Assembly: GCF_018873765.1 (NCBI RefSeq)
Contig: NC_057916.1
Location: 27,131,501-27,195,500 of the forward strand
Source: Telopea speciosissima
Lineage: Eukaryota; Streptophyta; Magnoliopsida; Proteales; Proteaceae
DNA length: 64,000 nucleotides
Direction: 5' to 3'
This document shows, piece by piece, positions 13,601 through 26,000 of this stretch. The stretch's first letter is position 1. Each line of letters begins with the position of its first letter. Position numbers and translations under genes: made by a program. Below the pieces are notes generated by a model that saw only the letters and a program-made list of their open reading frames with translations, had not been told where the DNA came from and ran no database searches.

Positions 13601-14376
13601 ATACTTATTATATGATCCATTTAGGAAGAGCATTAATTTAAGTAGTTTGACAACAACAATAATTGAAAGGGCCTGTGACATCTTACTGAGTGCTCCAATT
13701 TGTTTTTGGAAAAGCTCCCTGCACCAGATGTTATAGCAAAATTAGAGAAATATTTTTTTTTTAATGGATAAGAAATAAGAGAAAATTAACTGATGAAGAG
13801 TAGACAGTGCATGATGATGCATCAGATATGCAACTCCTATACACAGAGTAAACATGTAAGAAATAAATAAATTTCCCCATACGATCAATACATGCATGCA
13901 TTCATGTATGTGCGCGTGTAAGTTTGCAAGCATTTGTAGCGGACTAAAAGGAAATGGGCAAAATGGACCAGAAAATCTAGTAGAGCTAAATATAGCTTAT
14001 GATTGTCAAGAAAACTACCAAACGAAGTAACTGAACTCATCAGACTCTAATACTAATAATCTAATGATGAATGCAACCAGAAACGCAGTTCCAACGGTGA
14101 AAAACCTTTGCGAATACAGTGATACGTTTCTTCAGTTGCTACTCTTGCCGCCGCGACCTGCAAGAACAGATCACACCGAAATTAACGCCGAATTTTTCTA
14201 GGGAGAGGGGGGGTGGGGTGAGGAAACAGAGGAGAAAGACAAGAAGAGACGGATGAAATTACAGTTCCAATCTTCAAGAAGCCATCGACGGTGCGGTTAA
14301 GAAAAGGATTTCCCATGTCAATGGTAACGCTAACATCCGGAGATGAGAATGAACCAGAAAACCTGCTGTTCGGCAT
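4654..14376 (-). CDS. OEP16-1: Outer envelope pore protein 16-1 (OEP16-1)
   Basis: Six exons on the minus strand: 14376-14263, 14158-14107, 13718-13687, 6838-6805, 6688-6621 and 4794-4654, giving 146 residues against 148 in Arabidopsis. All introns are GT..AG and frames join without a shift. OEP16 forms a cation-selective, amino-acid-selective channel in the chloroplast outer envelope and belongs to the Tim17/Tim22/PRAT superfamily. Recognisable parts are MGNPFLNRTVDGFLKIG near the N-terminus, LKKMCKEGAYWG and GVYVGMEYGVERIRG in the middle, and the Gly/Ala-rich C-terminal helix ending FLNYLT. Exons 3 and 4 are only 32 and 34 nt and are separated by a 6.85-kb intron (6839-13686) loaded with LTR retrotransposon sequence. 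The start is fixed by the family N-terminus. TGD2 lies 2.7 kb upstream on the same strand. Confidence 0.95.
7206..7510 (+). repeat. LTR-like dispersed repeat family A, 5' part
   Basis: Begins TGATGCAGATAA and continues with 'taagccttgggttgggtt...catgttgggcct', the same order found at 12440-13139 (minus), 25893-26590 (plus) and 49850-50436 (minus). The TG start and the repeated occurrence without internal coding sequence suggest solo LTRs or LTR fragments. It passes abruptly into family B sequence near 7510. It lies in intron 3 of OEP16-1. Confidence 0.55.
7322..7366 (+). repeat. 13-bp retroposon-like insertion with 16-bp duplication (one mismatch)
   Basis: agttagagtcctattt at 7322-7337 is repeated at 7351-7366 as agttagagacctattt. 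The insert (7338-7350) is TTACC, seven A and C. Related family A copies read straight through this site without the insert or the second flanking copy, which gives an internal empty-site control. Confidence 0.65.
7511..8170 (+). repeat. LTR-like dispersed repeat family B
   Basis: Contains 'ttggaccggcttgaccc', 'ctacgtaggagatttg' and a pyrimidine-rich segment ending near 'cttcctcatgtttcaggtg'. The same blocks occur at 18329-18960 (plus) and 19540-20277 (minus). No coding domain is visible. Probably an LTR relic. Confidence 0.45.
8179..8458 (+). repeat. 5' LTR of the copia element
   Basis: Starts TGTTAAGTGTAG and ends TGTCA, two bases before the primer-binding site. It pairs with 10248-10545; the two differ by several substitutions and small indels, including in the run before 'aaatacatc'. 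Confidence 0.8.
9385..9500 (-). repeat. GATAC-rich hAT-like MITE fragment
   Basis: Carries ggatcggtatcggcc and ctgataccgatccgatac, followed by aagggtaaaatggtaat, which is the reverse complement of the core of the elements at 31603-31838 and near 15012-15165. It sits where the interior of the copia element is missing. Confidence 0.45.
9557..10240 (+). pseudogene. Copia pol remnant: end of reverse transcriptase plus RNase H
   Basis: An open frame of 227 residues reads TRPDISFVVGVISQFMQ, then YLKGAPRKGL, then the RNase H motifs DTDWAGADGDRRSTT and AHSSAEAKYQAMA, and near the end LGDLFTKA. These are the standard order in plant copia polyproteins. The expected upstream YQKLVGKLIY segment is present but in another frame, so a frameshift lies near 9600. 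Integrase, protease and most of the reverse transcriptase are missing, so the element cannot move by itself. Confidence 0.9.
10248..10545 (+). repeat. 3' LTR of the copia element
   Basis: Follows the polypurine tract immediately, starts TGTTAAGTGCAG and ends in TGTCA. About 18 bp longer than the 5' LTR. Confidence 0.8.
10737..11040 (+). repeat. Dispersed repeat, direct copy at 20685-21000
   Basis: Both copies contain, in order, 'tccttaacttcttttattgcctag'-like text, 'ttttgtatcc', 'gtctaccaaacaacc' and 'gggtgggcccata'. No coding content is seen. Downstream, 11040-11220 resembles the 3' part of LTR family A ('aggcctttcctttttt', 'gtaaacgaatttgaa'). Confidence 0.5.
12440..13139 (-). repeat. LTR-like repeat family A, minus-strand copy
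   Basis: Read on the minus strand it starts TGATGCAGATAAG at 13139 and runs through 'aagccttggg', 'aattggccaatttaataagcc', 'gggttaggcctttcctttttagtg' and 'gtacacgaatttgattaatgag'. The distal end is not sharp. The copies at 25893 and 50436 have the same order. It lies in OEP16-1 intron 3. Confidence 0.55.
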
Positions 14377-15011
14377 TTTCCGATCTTCGACGGTTGGCCA
14401 GTAATTTTGATCCCTCTATGGAACGGAAAGCCCTAAAAATCTGCAAATTACGATTTAATTATGAGGAACCAAACCAATCACTACTACTATATTCCGAAAT
14501 CGAACTAAAACCATTAAATTCAACACTTCCACTGACCTGCTGCTACTCTTTCGAGTTTCAAGTGAGACAGATGTTCGATTGCTCCGTTTCTGTTTGAATC
14601 TGCGATTCTGTGTCCCACCAGTCACATTCACCGTTTCCGTCCATTGTTTACTTAAAATGTGGATTTACCGAAACGCCCATCAGAAAGAGCTCCTTTCTCC
14701 TTAAAAGTTAAAACTATCAGCTCAGTACCGTCCGTTGCTATTTCCCAAATCTCCGCACAAGAAATCTGCAGATCAGGTTGTGTGGTCTCCGCAGATTTTG
14801 GCCTCTTCCTCAAGTATTAACTTGTGGGACTCTTCCACGATCCTACGTTTGGTAAACAAAGATAAAATAAAATAATGCCGGGAACGGTAGTTACAGTAAA
14901 CGGTACACGGTAGTGTCTACAGATCTTCACTATCCTGCCATTTTTTATTAGGTAATGGATCTGTTGCAACGTGCTTACAGAGGGAGGGAAATCTGCATAT
15001 ACGATAACCTG

Positions 15012-15165
15012 AAAACTGATACGGTATCGGATCAATATCAGTACGGATCGGGCCGTATCAAATATATTTACCTCTGATTCTCCTTAAAAGTGATTTTTTT
15101 TTTTTTTTACCATTTTACCCTTTTCTATACTGTGTCACCGATATGGTATTTCAAGTTTCCTTACT
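15012..15165 (+). repeat. GATAC-rich hAT-like MITE fragment
   Basis: Contains ctgatacggtatcggatc, gtacggatcgggccgtatc, then 'ctccttaaaa', 'taccattttaccctttt' and 'gtgtcaccgatatggtat', matching block by block the interior of the complete element at 31603-31838. No terminal repeats were found. Confidence 0.5.
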
Positions 15166-15539
15166 AGGCTGAAGTTGCAGTCAAAAATGGAGTTGGCCGA
15201 TCGAAATAAAGCTATCAAAGGTTTCATACTCAGTACTCTTTCAATATTTAATCCCCTCCCACATTTCCAATGAATAGGAGATTATGGGAGAAGGAAGGAA
15301 GTTGCACATGTAAGTAGTTAAAACTAACGAAAAGAAGTTTTCCTAATATCGATCATAATTGATGTAAGTACTCTTTACATTTCGATTCAATTTCAATCAT
15401 ATTGAAACAAAGCTCAATTATGAACTATAAATCTGACAAAACTGTAGAAGGCTGAGCTTGAATTGGAGTAGCTGTAATGCATCTACGTTTCTGTTGGTTC
15501 AGGTTGAACGAACAGCCTGGGTGGAAACCTCATTAGTCA

Positions 15540-15718
15540 GGAAAATTATCACCTCCAGTTTGCTGACCGGTCCAGTTCCCCAGTTCCTCTAATAGGGGGA
15601 TGGTGGACCCCACCCGGGCAGGGTGTTTGGGCATGGGTAGAGAGGTCATTTCAGCCCCCCCTTTGTTAGAGGAACTGGGGAACTGGGCCGGTCAGCAAAC
15701 TGGAGGTGATAAAGATCC
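15540..15718. mobile_element. Mutator-type MITE, 179 bp, with perfect 9-bp target-site duplication
   Basis: Flanked by CATTAGTCA at 15531-15539 and 15719-15727. The arms 15546-15592 and 15666-15712 are inverted repeats matching at 46 of 47 positions, and the outermost bases are GGA..TCC. A 9-bp duplication is the Mutator superfamily hallmark. Fold-back pairing would take up over half the element. No coding capacity. Confidence 0.85.
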
Positions 15719-17072
15719 CATTAGTCATGGACTCATGGGTTCATCTTTTAGCCCATCCGAATTGAGTGCCGCTGTGGCAATCACTCAAGGACAAGGGTTC
15801 TATATCTATTGTCCGGCTTCAATGGTTGTGAAAAATTATTATTCTTAATTCTTATTGTCCAATGCCTTTATCTATTCACATGCTCTCTACATGTAAGCCT
15901 CCTCTTGTGATGAAGCAGCGTTTGGCGGTGATCAAGGAGGTGAAGGAAGGTTTTTCTTGTGAAGCCATGTCTGTCGACATCACCGTGTGGTGAAGTTGTT
16001 TCTTCGAAGGTGTTGGAGAGAGGTTTCAGGATAGTAAGAGTTGTGGATTTCATGCAAGGTAGTTAGAAAGGCTAGCCATGAGACTTGCTTTTTATTAATA
16101 GGTTGTGTTTGTGAAGTGGATGTAAAACCCATATATGTTTAAAGTCATCTTAACTTGTTTTGATTGCTACTAGGGCGGCACATAAAGGCTATTGGCTTTA
16201 TGAGAAGCAATGATAAACGCAAATTTAGCTGGTTACTGACCAGAGGTGGACTGTGGAATATGGCTGACCAGTGCTTCTCTGATGTAATAGTTATATGGCA
16301 ACCGACAGATGATTCCTCTTCAAAGCAATCTGAAATTCGTTCCTTGCAGTTCGATATAAAACCTCGTATGGGAGCTCCCTGCTTTCGTCAAATCAGAACA
16401 CAACATTGTTAAGTGGGTTAATACGTTATCCACATCCTGGGTTTATGGTACACTTCTTTACCATCTGATAATGGTCCCATTGGCAGCAACGGCCAATTCG
16501 GATTGGAATCAGCCATGACCCGCCCTAATTCTGAACATTTCCGAGCACCCGATTCTGAGGTTTTCGAGAACAGATCGCGGGGTTTCAGATCAGAGGGGCT
16601 GATTCTAGAGTTTTTAGGACTGATTCCGGCCAATTCTGGTCACCCCCCCCCCCCCCCCAAATTCCAAGTTAAAATCCTTGATTGGCAGCTGTGATTCTAA
16701 TCCTGCTCAAGACTTTCGCTTGCTTCACTTGTAGCAAACTCCGTTCTGAAGCAATAAAATCAGAAACTCCAATGGCAAAGTTGTAGATAAAAGCCAAGGC
16801 AAATAGAGCCAATTTCAATATTATTTAACTGAAAAAGGAAAAACATATCTATCAAATTTTGATTTTCTGCCAACCTCAAAAGAATAAGAAAGATTTTCTG
16901 CTGGACAACTCGAAGCTGAGTTACCTTTTTCTCTTTTAACGGCATACACTAACAGATGGCCTTGGTGGCATAGTTGAGTTCCTCTCTTACATCAGGGTGT
17001 ATGGCCCCCCTGTAAATAATCCACGTTACTGTTGTGCATTTTGTAAAGCTACATCGCCCTTTCAGTTACACT

Positions 17073-20000
17073 TCATAGTAATCGGCTAAGGGACTTGATG
17101 AGCAATTTCAAGTTGCGCCTTGTAGCTTCGTCACCCGTGAAACCCAAAATGTCAGAGCTAATATTCTGTGGAGATGGAAGGATGAAGGAAAGGAAATATG
17201 AGAAAATCATTTAAGCTACATCTGGTTGGATGTATGATGTTGTAAGATGACAGACATTAGAACAAAAACAAAATGAAATATTTTCTAGTCATTACCAACA
17301 ATAATTTTGTAAATGAACAAATTATAGAATACAGAAACTTCTTTTCTTGAACATGTTACTTGCATTTTAATAAAAAATGTACAAAAATGCAAAAATTTTA
17401 CTTCAATTATCAACTACCATCTAAAATGTGGTTATTCACTGTTATGCTATACATCTTTCTTTCTCCTCCCCCCCGCCCCCCACCCACCCTAAAATACTCT
17501 GCATTACTTTTCATCAGTTTACATAAAGCCAGACAAAGCATTAGAGAAATCAAGTTGCAAGCTTGACTGTAAACTATTCTCACCTCAATGTTCTTCAACG
17601 TAAATATGAGGGTAGAAATAGACTGTTGAATCAGCTCAGTGTTCTCAGGAGTCATGATGGATGAATGCACCCGTCTGCAAGCAATGGGATGAAGTGGTAT
17701 CATTACCAAGGGCAAACAGAGATAGAGAAAACAAGAGCACTGTGAGCACAAATAAAACTGATTCAATCACAACCAATGACAAACTGAGACCCAAACAATA
17801 CTGATACAGTTGCAACAAATGAAATGGAGATGAGGCAAATAAGAGATTGGAGATGCCCAAGTAGTAGTATAATACTGTGAGCAGTAGTTGTACGTGTATA
17901 CTGTATACAGCTTCGCATTGCCAGATGTCATGTGACAGTGCTAGCCAAATAGGTGTCCATCCACACTACATCACATCAACGCTTTTAATTAGTAGGAGCA
18001 GGTTTCCAAGGAAAATCAACTCATGTGACATCCTAGTGGACATAGTTACTCCACTGGTTGACATCACCACTAATCATGGTAAAGTCTCTGTGAGGCAAAT
18101 AGAAAAACCTATTTTCTGGCAACTGTGGATTAAAACCACTGCTGATAGATAGACAGTCCCCAAGGGAAAATCTATGGCTGTGTTTAGCTGTAAAGACTCA
18201 AAAGAATCTGTGAGAGTAAAAGTGGAAGTTCAAGAGTGTGAGGAAGTGAAATCGAAAATGACGTATTTCCACACACTGATGTTTGGTTGCTCACAGAGAG
18301 TGCAATAAAATTCCGACCCCTCATAAAGGTTTTGATGCAAGAGCACTTCCTTGGACCAGCACAAACCAGTTTGGTAGCCCAGACCGAGACGAAACAGGTT
18401 CTATTTTAATTTTGGTCAACTAGGATATTTATGAGTTATTTTTATATGGGGTTATCTTGTAATCTTTTATTTTATTGTGTTTTATTTTGGGCTAACTACG
18501 TAGGAGATTTGCTTAAGTTGGTAGTTTCCTAGTTTGTTTAGTTACCTTTTTTTAAGTTTAATTCATTTTTCTTCGTTTTGGTACAATATCTTTTATTTAT
18601 ATATGATTGTAATCGTACGCTGGGGACAGAGATTGAATGAATTGACTAGTTTGAGTTTTGAGGCGATGCTAAGGTGCGGGCCTGCTGGCCGCGCATGCTC
18701 CTCTCTCGTCTTCTTTGTCTCCCCTTCCCCTATATGCGATTGTACCTTTCTTCTCTCTCCTCTGGTTTCTTCCCTATCTCAGGTGCACTCATACCTCTTC
18801 CATTATTTGATGCAACCACAGGTTCGAAAACCCCAGATTTGGGTCGCTATGGGCCCACCCAAGTGTACAATAGCCAAAAGTTGATGAATAATGGTACTTC
18901 CGTAAATAACTCCAAGTTTGCAAAAGGGAGTGGCAGGACTGTAAATAGACAGAATTTCAAAAAGGAGATTGGTAATTAGATAGAGGAAGGGACAAGAGGG
19001 GGATTAGGAGAGGTAAAGGGAAGGGGAAATTTCGGTTAATAAATAAAGGGAAGTAGTTTTCTGTCCGGGAGTGTGGCCTATGCCAGCACTCCCATGTGTC
19101 TATCTCTCTCCTCCTCAAAACAAGGGGGCAGAGGTGTCTTTCCTATGGGGAGGAGAGAGATAGACTCATTGGAGTGCTAGGATAGGCCACATTCCCGGAC
19201 AGAGTCCTTTTCCCATAAATAAATAAGGGTTTAAAGATATCGAGAAGGGGGGTGGGGTTGTCTCCTACCTCCAGCCGAAACAGGGAAGCAGAAAACCAGT
19301 AGGACTTCAAAGGAGAGAACTCCTTTGATAAGTCTCTGTTGGTCCTCAATTTCAAAGGGAGGTTGACAAGGAGAAGGTTTTAGAAATGCACACCAACAGC
19401 AACCTAGACTCAGGGGAGTAGACCAGCCAAGCTCTGCAATGGCTACCAAGAGGTAGAAGCTGGGCAAGTTTTAAGTCTGGGAAGATAGATCACAACAGAG
19501 GGGTCTAATGAAGGAAGAGACTCTAGGGTTTAAGTCACATATGACGGGTACTCACACCCAAATATCAAAGAGAACAAAGAGGAGGAGAGGGAGATCGATG
19601 AGATCTCTCTCAGACCTGTAGTCCAATAGCAGCAAAGGAAGAGGAGGAATATGGAAGATCTAACGTAAGGAGGGGGAAGGAACAAGAAAGGAAGGAAAAG
19701 AAGATTGTACTTGCGATGAGGAAGGGATGGGAAAGCAGCCGACCAACTCGACCAACAGAGTACATGAGAAGTCACCAACGTATGCAAACTCGACCAAACT
19801 TTTATTCCAATTCTATCTCTCCATCAACAGTACATGTATATATGAAAGAAGAAACCCAACTGACAAAGAAACCTATTCTACATTGGAAACTCAGAACAAT
19901 TAGGAAACTAAATCCTACGTAGTTATCTCCTATTTAATCTAAAAAAAAGGCCATACCCAATGCACAAGGCTCCTGCGTTTAGCAGGGTCTGGAGGGTCAA

Positions 20001-23000
20001 ATGTACACAGCCTTACCCCTGTTTCCAGAGAGGCTGTTTCCAGGACTTGAACCCATGACCAACCGTTCAGCAAGTGAGCACTTGACCAACGCGTCAAGCA
20101 CGACCTTTGTATCTCCTATTTAATCTACCCAATAAAATACATGTTATCTATCCCAATAAAGAAACAAAATATATACCAACCCCTTTGGACCAAAAAGTGG
20201 ATTGGGCAGTTCCGTCTCAGCTTGGGCTTCTACAGTGGGTCTTGCCGGTCCAACCATGTCAACGTTACTGCATCATTATTCTATTAATTTTCTGTTCTTT
20301 TCCTTCCTCCCTTCTATTAACCCATTCTCTTCTTTATTCCGTATTTTTCTGTTACTATTGATATTCATTCCTTTCTTTCATGCAGTTAACGGTATGAAAA
20401 TTTGGGAATCAGTTTGTTACTTTGGGGTGATTCAGTCCCTTGAATATCATTCCATAAAGTTCCATCCGTCGTGAGTTACAGACCTGAAACGAGACCTGGT
20501 TCTTCCCTTCCACCAGGTTCAGTTTCAGTCGGAAGATATCCTTTCATTACCTATTATTTTAGAAGTCCATTGGCTGGATTTCTGGGGGAAGTGGGCTATG
20601 ATTCACCCACTGAAATTTCAAGGCATTTGGACCCTATATTGATGAGATCCATTGCATGCTACTAATTAGAATCACCACTGTTTCTATTTTGGTCGAAGGT
20701 TAAAGAAGATAATTGATGATATTATTTTATTCGTCACCATATCTTCTCCTTTCCCAAAATACCCCTCCCTCTTATTCTTAATTCTGCTTCTGTCCTTAAC
20801 TTCTTTTATTGCCTAGTCTACCCTTGCTCTTTAAATACAAGTTTCTTTTGTATCCCTGCCCATCTTAGTCTACCAAACAACCCTTTTAAAATTTTGTTTA
20901 TTTACCAATTGCCATTATCCTTACCTTGTGAACCATTGATCGTCTGGGTGGGCCCATAGCAATCCCTAAGCAAGGTTTTGGAACCTGGGGTTGCATTAGG
21001 TTTCACACATTATCTCACGAAATCCCACCATTTCGGTCAGATTCTTGAAAATTCTATTCGGGAGAATGAGTCAGTGGGGAAAGCACTATTCCCAAGGTAA
21101 CCACTTTCTCAAACAACCAAATATCAAGTGTAGGAAACTGATCAAAAAGCAAACATTTCAAACGCTCTCCAGACAACCAAACACAGCCTAAATGTCACCA
21201 CATTAGTGAGATTTAGACTTGCCAGCACGTGTCACATGATGGAAATGGGTAGCCCATGTAGTAGAGGACCCAACACACAGGTCAAATTTCATCCTGAAAC
21301 AAAACATAGAAAATGGGTAAAAAGTTCAAATGTTAACAAATTTACAAGAATGCCATTTCACTCTAACACAATCTAGTGGCATTTCTGTAAACTTGTCACT
21401 TTGAACTCACTTTTGATGCACTTCCCCTGTTTCTTTGGGGCTGAAACTTGACCGATGAATTCATTGTTAGCCCCTTGACACATGGATTTTTCAGTGTCTG
21501 ACTGTCTGCCACATTGCAATTGGTGACCCAAGTCTAAGCATCACCACCATGGTTGCATTGTAGGAGGTCCAGCAAAAGGTGTGGCAGATGATACGCAAAA
21601 TACAAAGAACATGGCCTACAACTATGTATACAACCGATCCTGTAGCAATAACAAATTATTCTTGTTTTCCCCTTTTATTTGACATGTAAAATGCACATAT
21701 AAAATCACCTAGCTATAGCAGAAAGGATGTGCACATGACAAAATATTGAAAATAAAAGTAGGGATTATCAACAAATCAATGTATGCTTCTTGAATGTAAG
21801 TAATGAAAAAGTAAAACATTCCCCCCCCCCCCTCTTTAGTTCCTCATGAGAACAGGTATGTGAAGTTGGAAATTTACCTCAAATCCACAGCTGCTTCTGT
21901 GAGGCTCCTGGTTAAACTCTCTACTTCCTTCAAAAGACCACTATTACAAACTTCAGCAAGCAAAGGATGAACATCTTCAGCCATGGCTTCTATCTGAGAT
22001 ATCACTACATCAAAGACAAAATCCACACATGAGACTGCATTAAATGTTGACTTGAATGAGGATATTGACATTGACACAGCCTCAGTATGTCACTGAATGG
22101 TTTATATGAGCCTTAGTGGCTCATTATTCAGAAATATGAAGTCAATGCATAGTATCTGTTTGAAATCACAGGAAACACTCCCCTACTTAAATTGAGCTGG
22201 ATCAAATCGTTTTTTTTTTTTTTCCCTTCTTAATTTTAAGGAAGACCACGAGTCACTTTGATGTTCCCTATGAAGGGAAATCTTGAAGATTAGCAAGTAT
22301 CTATTTAGGATCACAGATTCACAGGAAACACTCAAACACTCCACTACCTAAATTGAGTTGGGTCAAATCGTCTTTTCTCTTTTTGGAAAATAACATTCAT
22401 TTATCCAAAAGCAAATAATGGGTAGTCTTAATTGTAAAGGACAGCACGAATCACTTTCATGTTTCCAAATGATAAACTTCCTATTCAAGTCAAATACACC
22501 CTGCACCATATGCTAAACTGTCACTAACTTTCGATTCTGAGGATCTAAATACACACTAAATGGAATTTTAATAATCATAAAATCAAATTACTTTAATTCC
22601 CTAAACACTCACTATCTTTCCATTATAAGCATCTAAAAACACTATTCAGAAACTCAAGTTACTATTTTATTTTACTTAAACATCATCAGGCACACTTGAC
22701 TAACATATAAGGAAATTGAGTAAGAATACAAAAGGGTGCTTCTTGTCACCAAACTGGTGAAGTGAGAAGTTGTAACCTTTTGATGCCCCTTGTCTTATTC
22801 CCAAAATTTTATTTAAGATAGGATAAAAAAGGGTTTTCAAAATAATTTGAAAGTAACTTATCATTATGTAATAGACAAAAGTTGTTATTGTCTAGCATAT
22901 TTTTTGAGTACACATGTGAAATGAAAGGATTTACCCTCATTGAAAAAAAGGGATTATACTAAAAGGGTAAAAAATTGAGGTTACAGCTTCTTTTTAAGCA

Positions 23001-26000
23001 ACCTTGGTTACAACAAAAAATTTCCCAATACAAAATTACATTTCTTGAACTATAAAGCCCTTGCAGGTCAGGATGCAGCAAAGGCAAACCACAACTTAAA
23101 TTGCTCAAATAGCAGTCATCAGCATGATTTACACATGGTTTGGCAATGTTCCTGGAATCACCACTGTACAACGTTCTCGGAACATTACCAAACCTGCGTT
23201 CAGTTTCTGATAAGAGAGAAAAACACTAGAAATTGTACCAACTTAGATAGAAATATGTAAAATACGAACAAATTAATGGCAGGAGCCTCATGCACTGGGT
23301 ACGCCCTTTTTTTTAACAAATTAATGCAGCAATATCATATTCCCCTCCCCCCCCCCCCCCCAAAAAAAAAAAAATTTTTTAATAGGCAACTATTAAAGAA
23401 AATTCATTAAAACTATGGAGAAGAGATCTACATAAAAATGGTGAACAAGCGAGAGAGGTCACTGAGGCTGGAACATGCATAACATATACATCATTACTGG
23501 TGATGATAAAAAAGAAAAGGAATAGATGCATGTTGAAGAAAAAATCTTGCTCAGCGTGAGTTCTCATTTTCTGCCTGTTAATGGGTGTGTAAGTTGTCCA
23601 AGTTCAATGTATCTGTCCAGGTTCGATGTACCTTATGTGTGCTAAGGTGGAGCCAAGTCATCTCCACCTTGCATACCTTATCTGTTATCCTATTTCAATC
23701 TATAAATAAAGTGGGCCTCTGTCCTCTAGAGACAAGCTGAATATTCTGATATTCAACTCTGCCTTTACTCCATTTTGATAATTTACAATCAGAAAGCTAA
23801 AAGAGAGATGAGTAAAAGAAGGCAAAGAAAAATAGAACTGCTGCAGGAAATCTAAGTTTCATATGGTATATTATTGCATCCTCTCCAGCCCATAAGTATC
23901 AAAAGAGGACCAGTTTTTTTGAAAATTATTCAAATTGAACAGATCGCTCTTGTTTTCTTCATGGTCAAATCTCAAACTCCCTGAATCATCTTTGAAGCCC
24001 ATCAATCATCTTCCAGTTCCCCCCCCCTCTGCCTCTCTTCTCTCTCTCTTAACTGTGGAAGACAATGAATTACCTAAATTTAATTCTAATAATTCCTCCA
24101 ACGAGATTTTACAATATGTAAAAGTTCTTCCATCAATCATTGATGCTTGCTCTACAATCCGTAACCACTAGCTACCTCACAATCCTACGCAAAACAAGAA
24201 GCATATTAAAGGATTTTTAATTTCCCACTAGAAGTCATTCCAAAGCCTCATTCCTAACCCTGTACCAATCCTATGAATCGTATCCTACTCTGGGATGCTA
24301 CCTCTAATACAGCTCAAAACCTATGCTCTCTTTAAACAATTAGAGATTTAGAGGTACACCTCAAACCTTAACACTAACAACATTTTTGACAAGTTTTCTC
24401 TAAAGTTTTGCTGGTTCTTCCTTCATCCACACAAACACTTCGATAGTAATGACAAATCTCCAACTTAAGTTGCAGAATGGCTAAAGCCCACAGTTTCTGG
24501 TACTTCATGGTCCACGATATAATCAATCAAAAGGCATATATAATCCGCACCTTCAATATCAAAATCATGTCAGACTTGTTCAAACTTATCAGCCCTCACC
24601 CAACAAATCCAAATGGATTCTGAGGCTCCATGGGCCTTCCAATCAATCAAATAGAATTTATAATATGCAACCCATATCTTCCAAATTTATTAATTACCAT
24701 ACTCCTTCAAAGATATTGACCCACCCTAAGAATCTGAACAGGGAGTAAGGAGAGAAAAGAGCATGTAAGCTATGGGCCAAGTAGTAAATTTCAATTCAGT
24801 TGACATTTTCGTTTTCATTCAGAAAATTAAAATTTTGGTGTTCTGAAAAATTATGGACCAAATTTTGGTGAAAGTTTTCGATAAATACACAATTTCTTTT
24901 TCAGAACAAGTAAAGAGATAATTGAGTAGTTTTATTTAAATGATGGGGAAAAAGCTACAAAATGGTATTCTTAAATAACTGTATAACCTTAAAAAGTATT
25001 TACATACTTGTATTTTTTTTAAAGGAAATAAAAATCTTCATTACCAAAGCATGGTATTGTTAATTAGTACCCAAAATGAAGCTTGGTATATTAGTTTCAC
25101 TTTATTTCACATTAGCCAACATGAATATGTGTGTGAATGAGAGAGGGAGGAAAGCCCTGCTTTCAACTCCTCTCTCGATTTCAGTGATATTCTCAAAAGG
25201 GTTTTTGCGGTTTAAGAGTTAAGACTCATAGAGGTTGCAACAGAAGCCAAACTGATCTTCACTAATCTTCTTTTCTTCATCATGGATTTAATGTTCTTGT
25301 CACCTACGTGTCATCATTCAGCAATGTTGCAATCCTGGTTTCTCTTTATTCTTTTCAGACTAGTGAAGGTTCGTTTCTCTGCGGATATATAGAACTCTAA
25401 TTGAGTTCTTGTTCATATCAGTAAATCAGTTCAACTTAATTGAAGCAGATAGTAGACACACCAAAACAAAGAGATATATCTGTAAAATAGTGGTGGCATA
25501 AACCAACGGGCTTGGGCATGGGGAGAATGAGACCTCAGTGGGAAAATGGATGGTTCCCCCCCACCTTATATTAGTTCATGGGTTTTGAAGGTCAAAATTT
25601 GAGCCAAATTTTAGGTTTTCATGAAATGACCAGAAAATTGATAAATCTGGACGAAACCCCCCCCCCCCCCTCTTTTTTCTTCCAATATGTCTCAGGAGGG
25701 TTCAACATTTTGGTTCATTGGCAGAAATATGAAATTTCCAAAATATTGGGCCAGACAAAAATGAAATTCACAACTTATGCTACACAGTAACTCTAACATC
25801 GCTTTCATTTACCTTTCCCCAAATAAATAATCTTTCTTTCCAAAAAGCATATATATTTTGAGAAAGACCATGCAGAAACATCATGAACTATTTGATGCAG
25901 GTTCATCATAGATATTGGCTTATTTCTTTAGAAATAGGCCTAGGGTTGGGTTATATACATGTTGGGCCTTTGTTCCCAAGGGTTTTCTATGTATTAGGCC

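Larger units (their letters stand above)
14377..17072. other. Intergenic: OEP16-1 promoter side and TGD2 3' flank
   Basis: No host exon was recognised here. It holds the OEP16-1 5' flank (just above 14376), a GATAC-rich MITE fragment, a Mutator-type MITE at 15540-15718, and a 'ccgattctgag'-rich segment at about 16445-16660 related to 43050-43220 and 47125-47330. An 82-codon open frame at 16164-16412 has no recognisable domain. Confidence 0.5.

Noticed and set aside
16164..16412. 82-codon frame (MLLGRHIKAIGFMRSNDKRK..) as a gene
   Set aside because: No recognisable domain, no splice partners found, and it lies between well-defined genes in a repeat-bearing spacer.
18177..21192. A 3-kb DNA transposon with GGCTGTGTTT ends enclosing the LTR copies
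   Set aside because: The two ends match over about 10 bases only, flanks (TAT and TAA) do not agree, and the interior is explained by other insertions.
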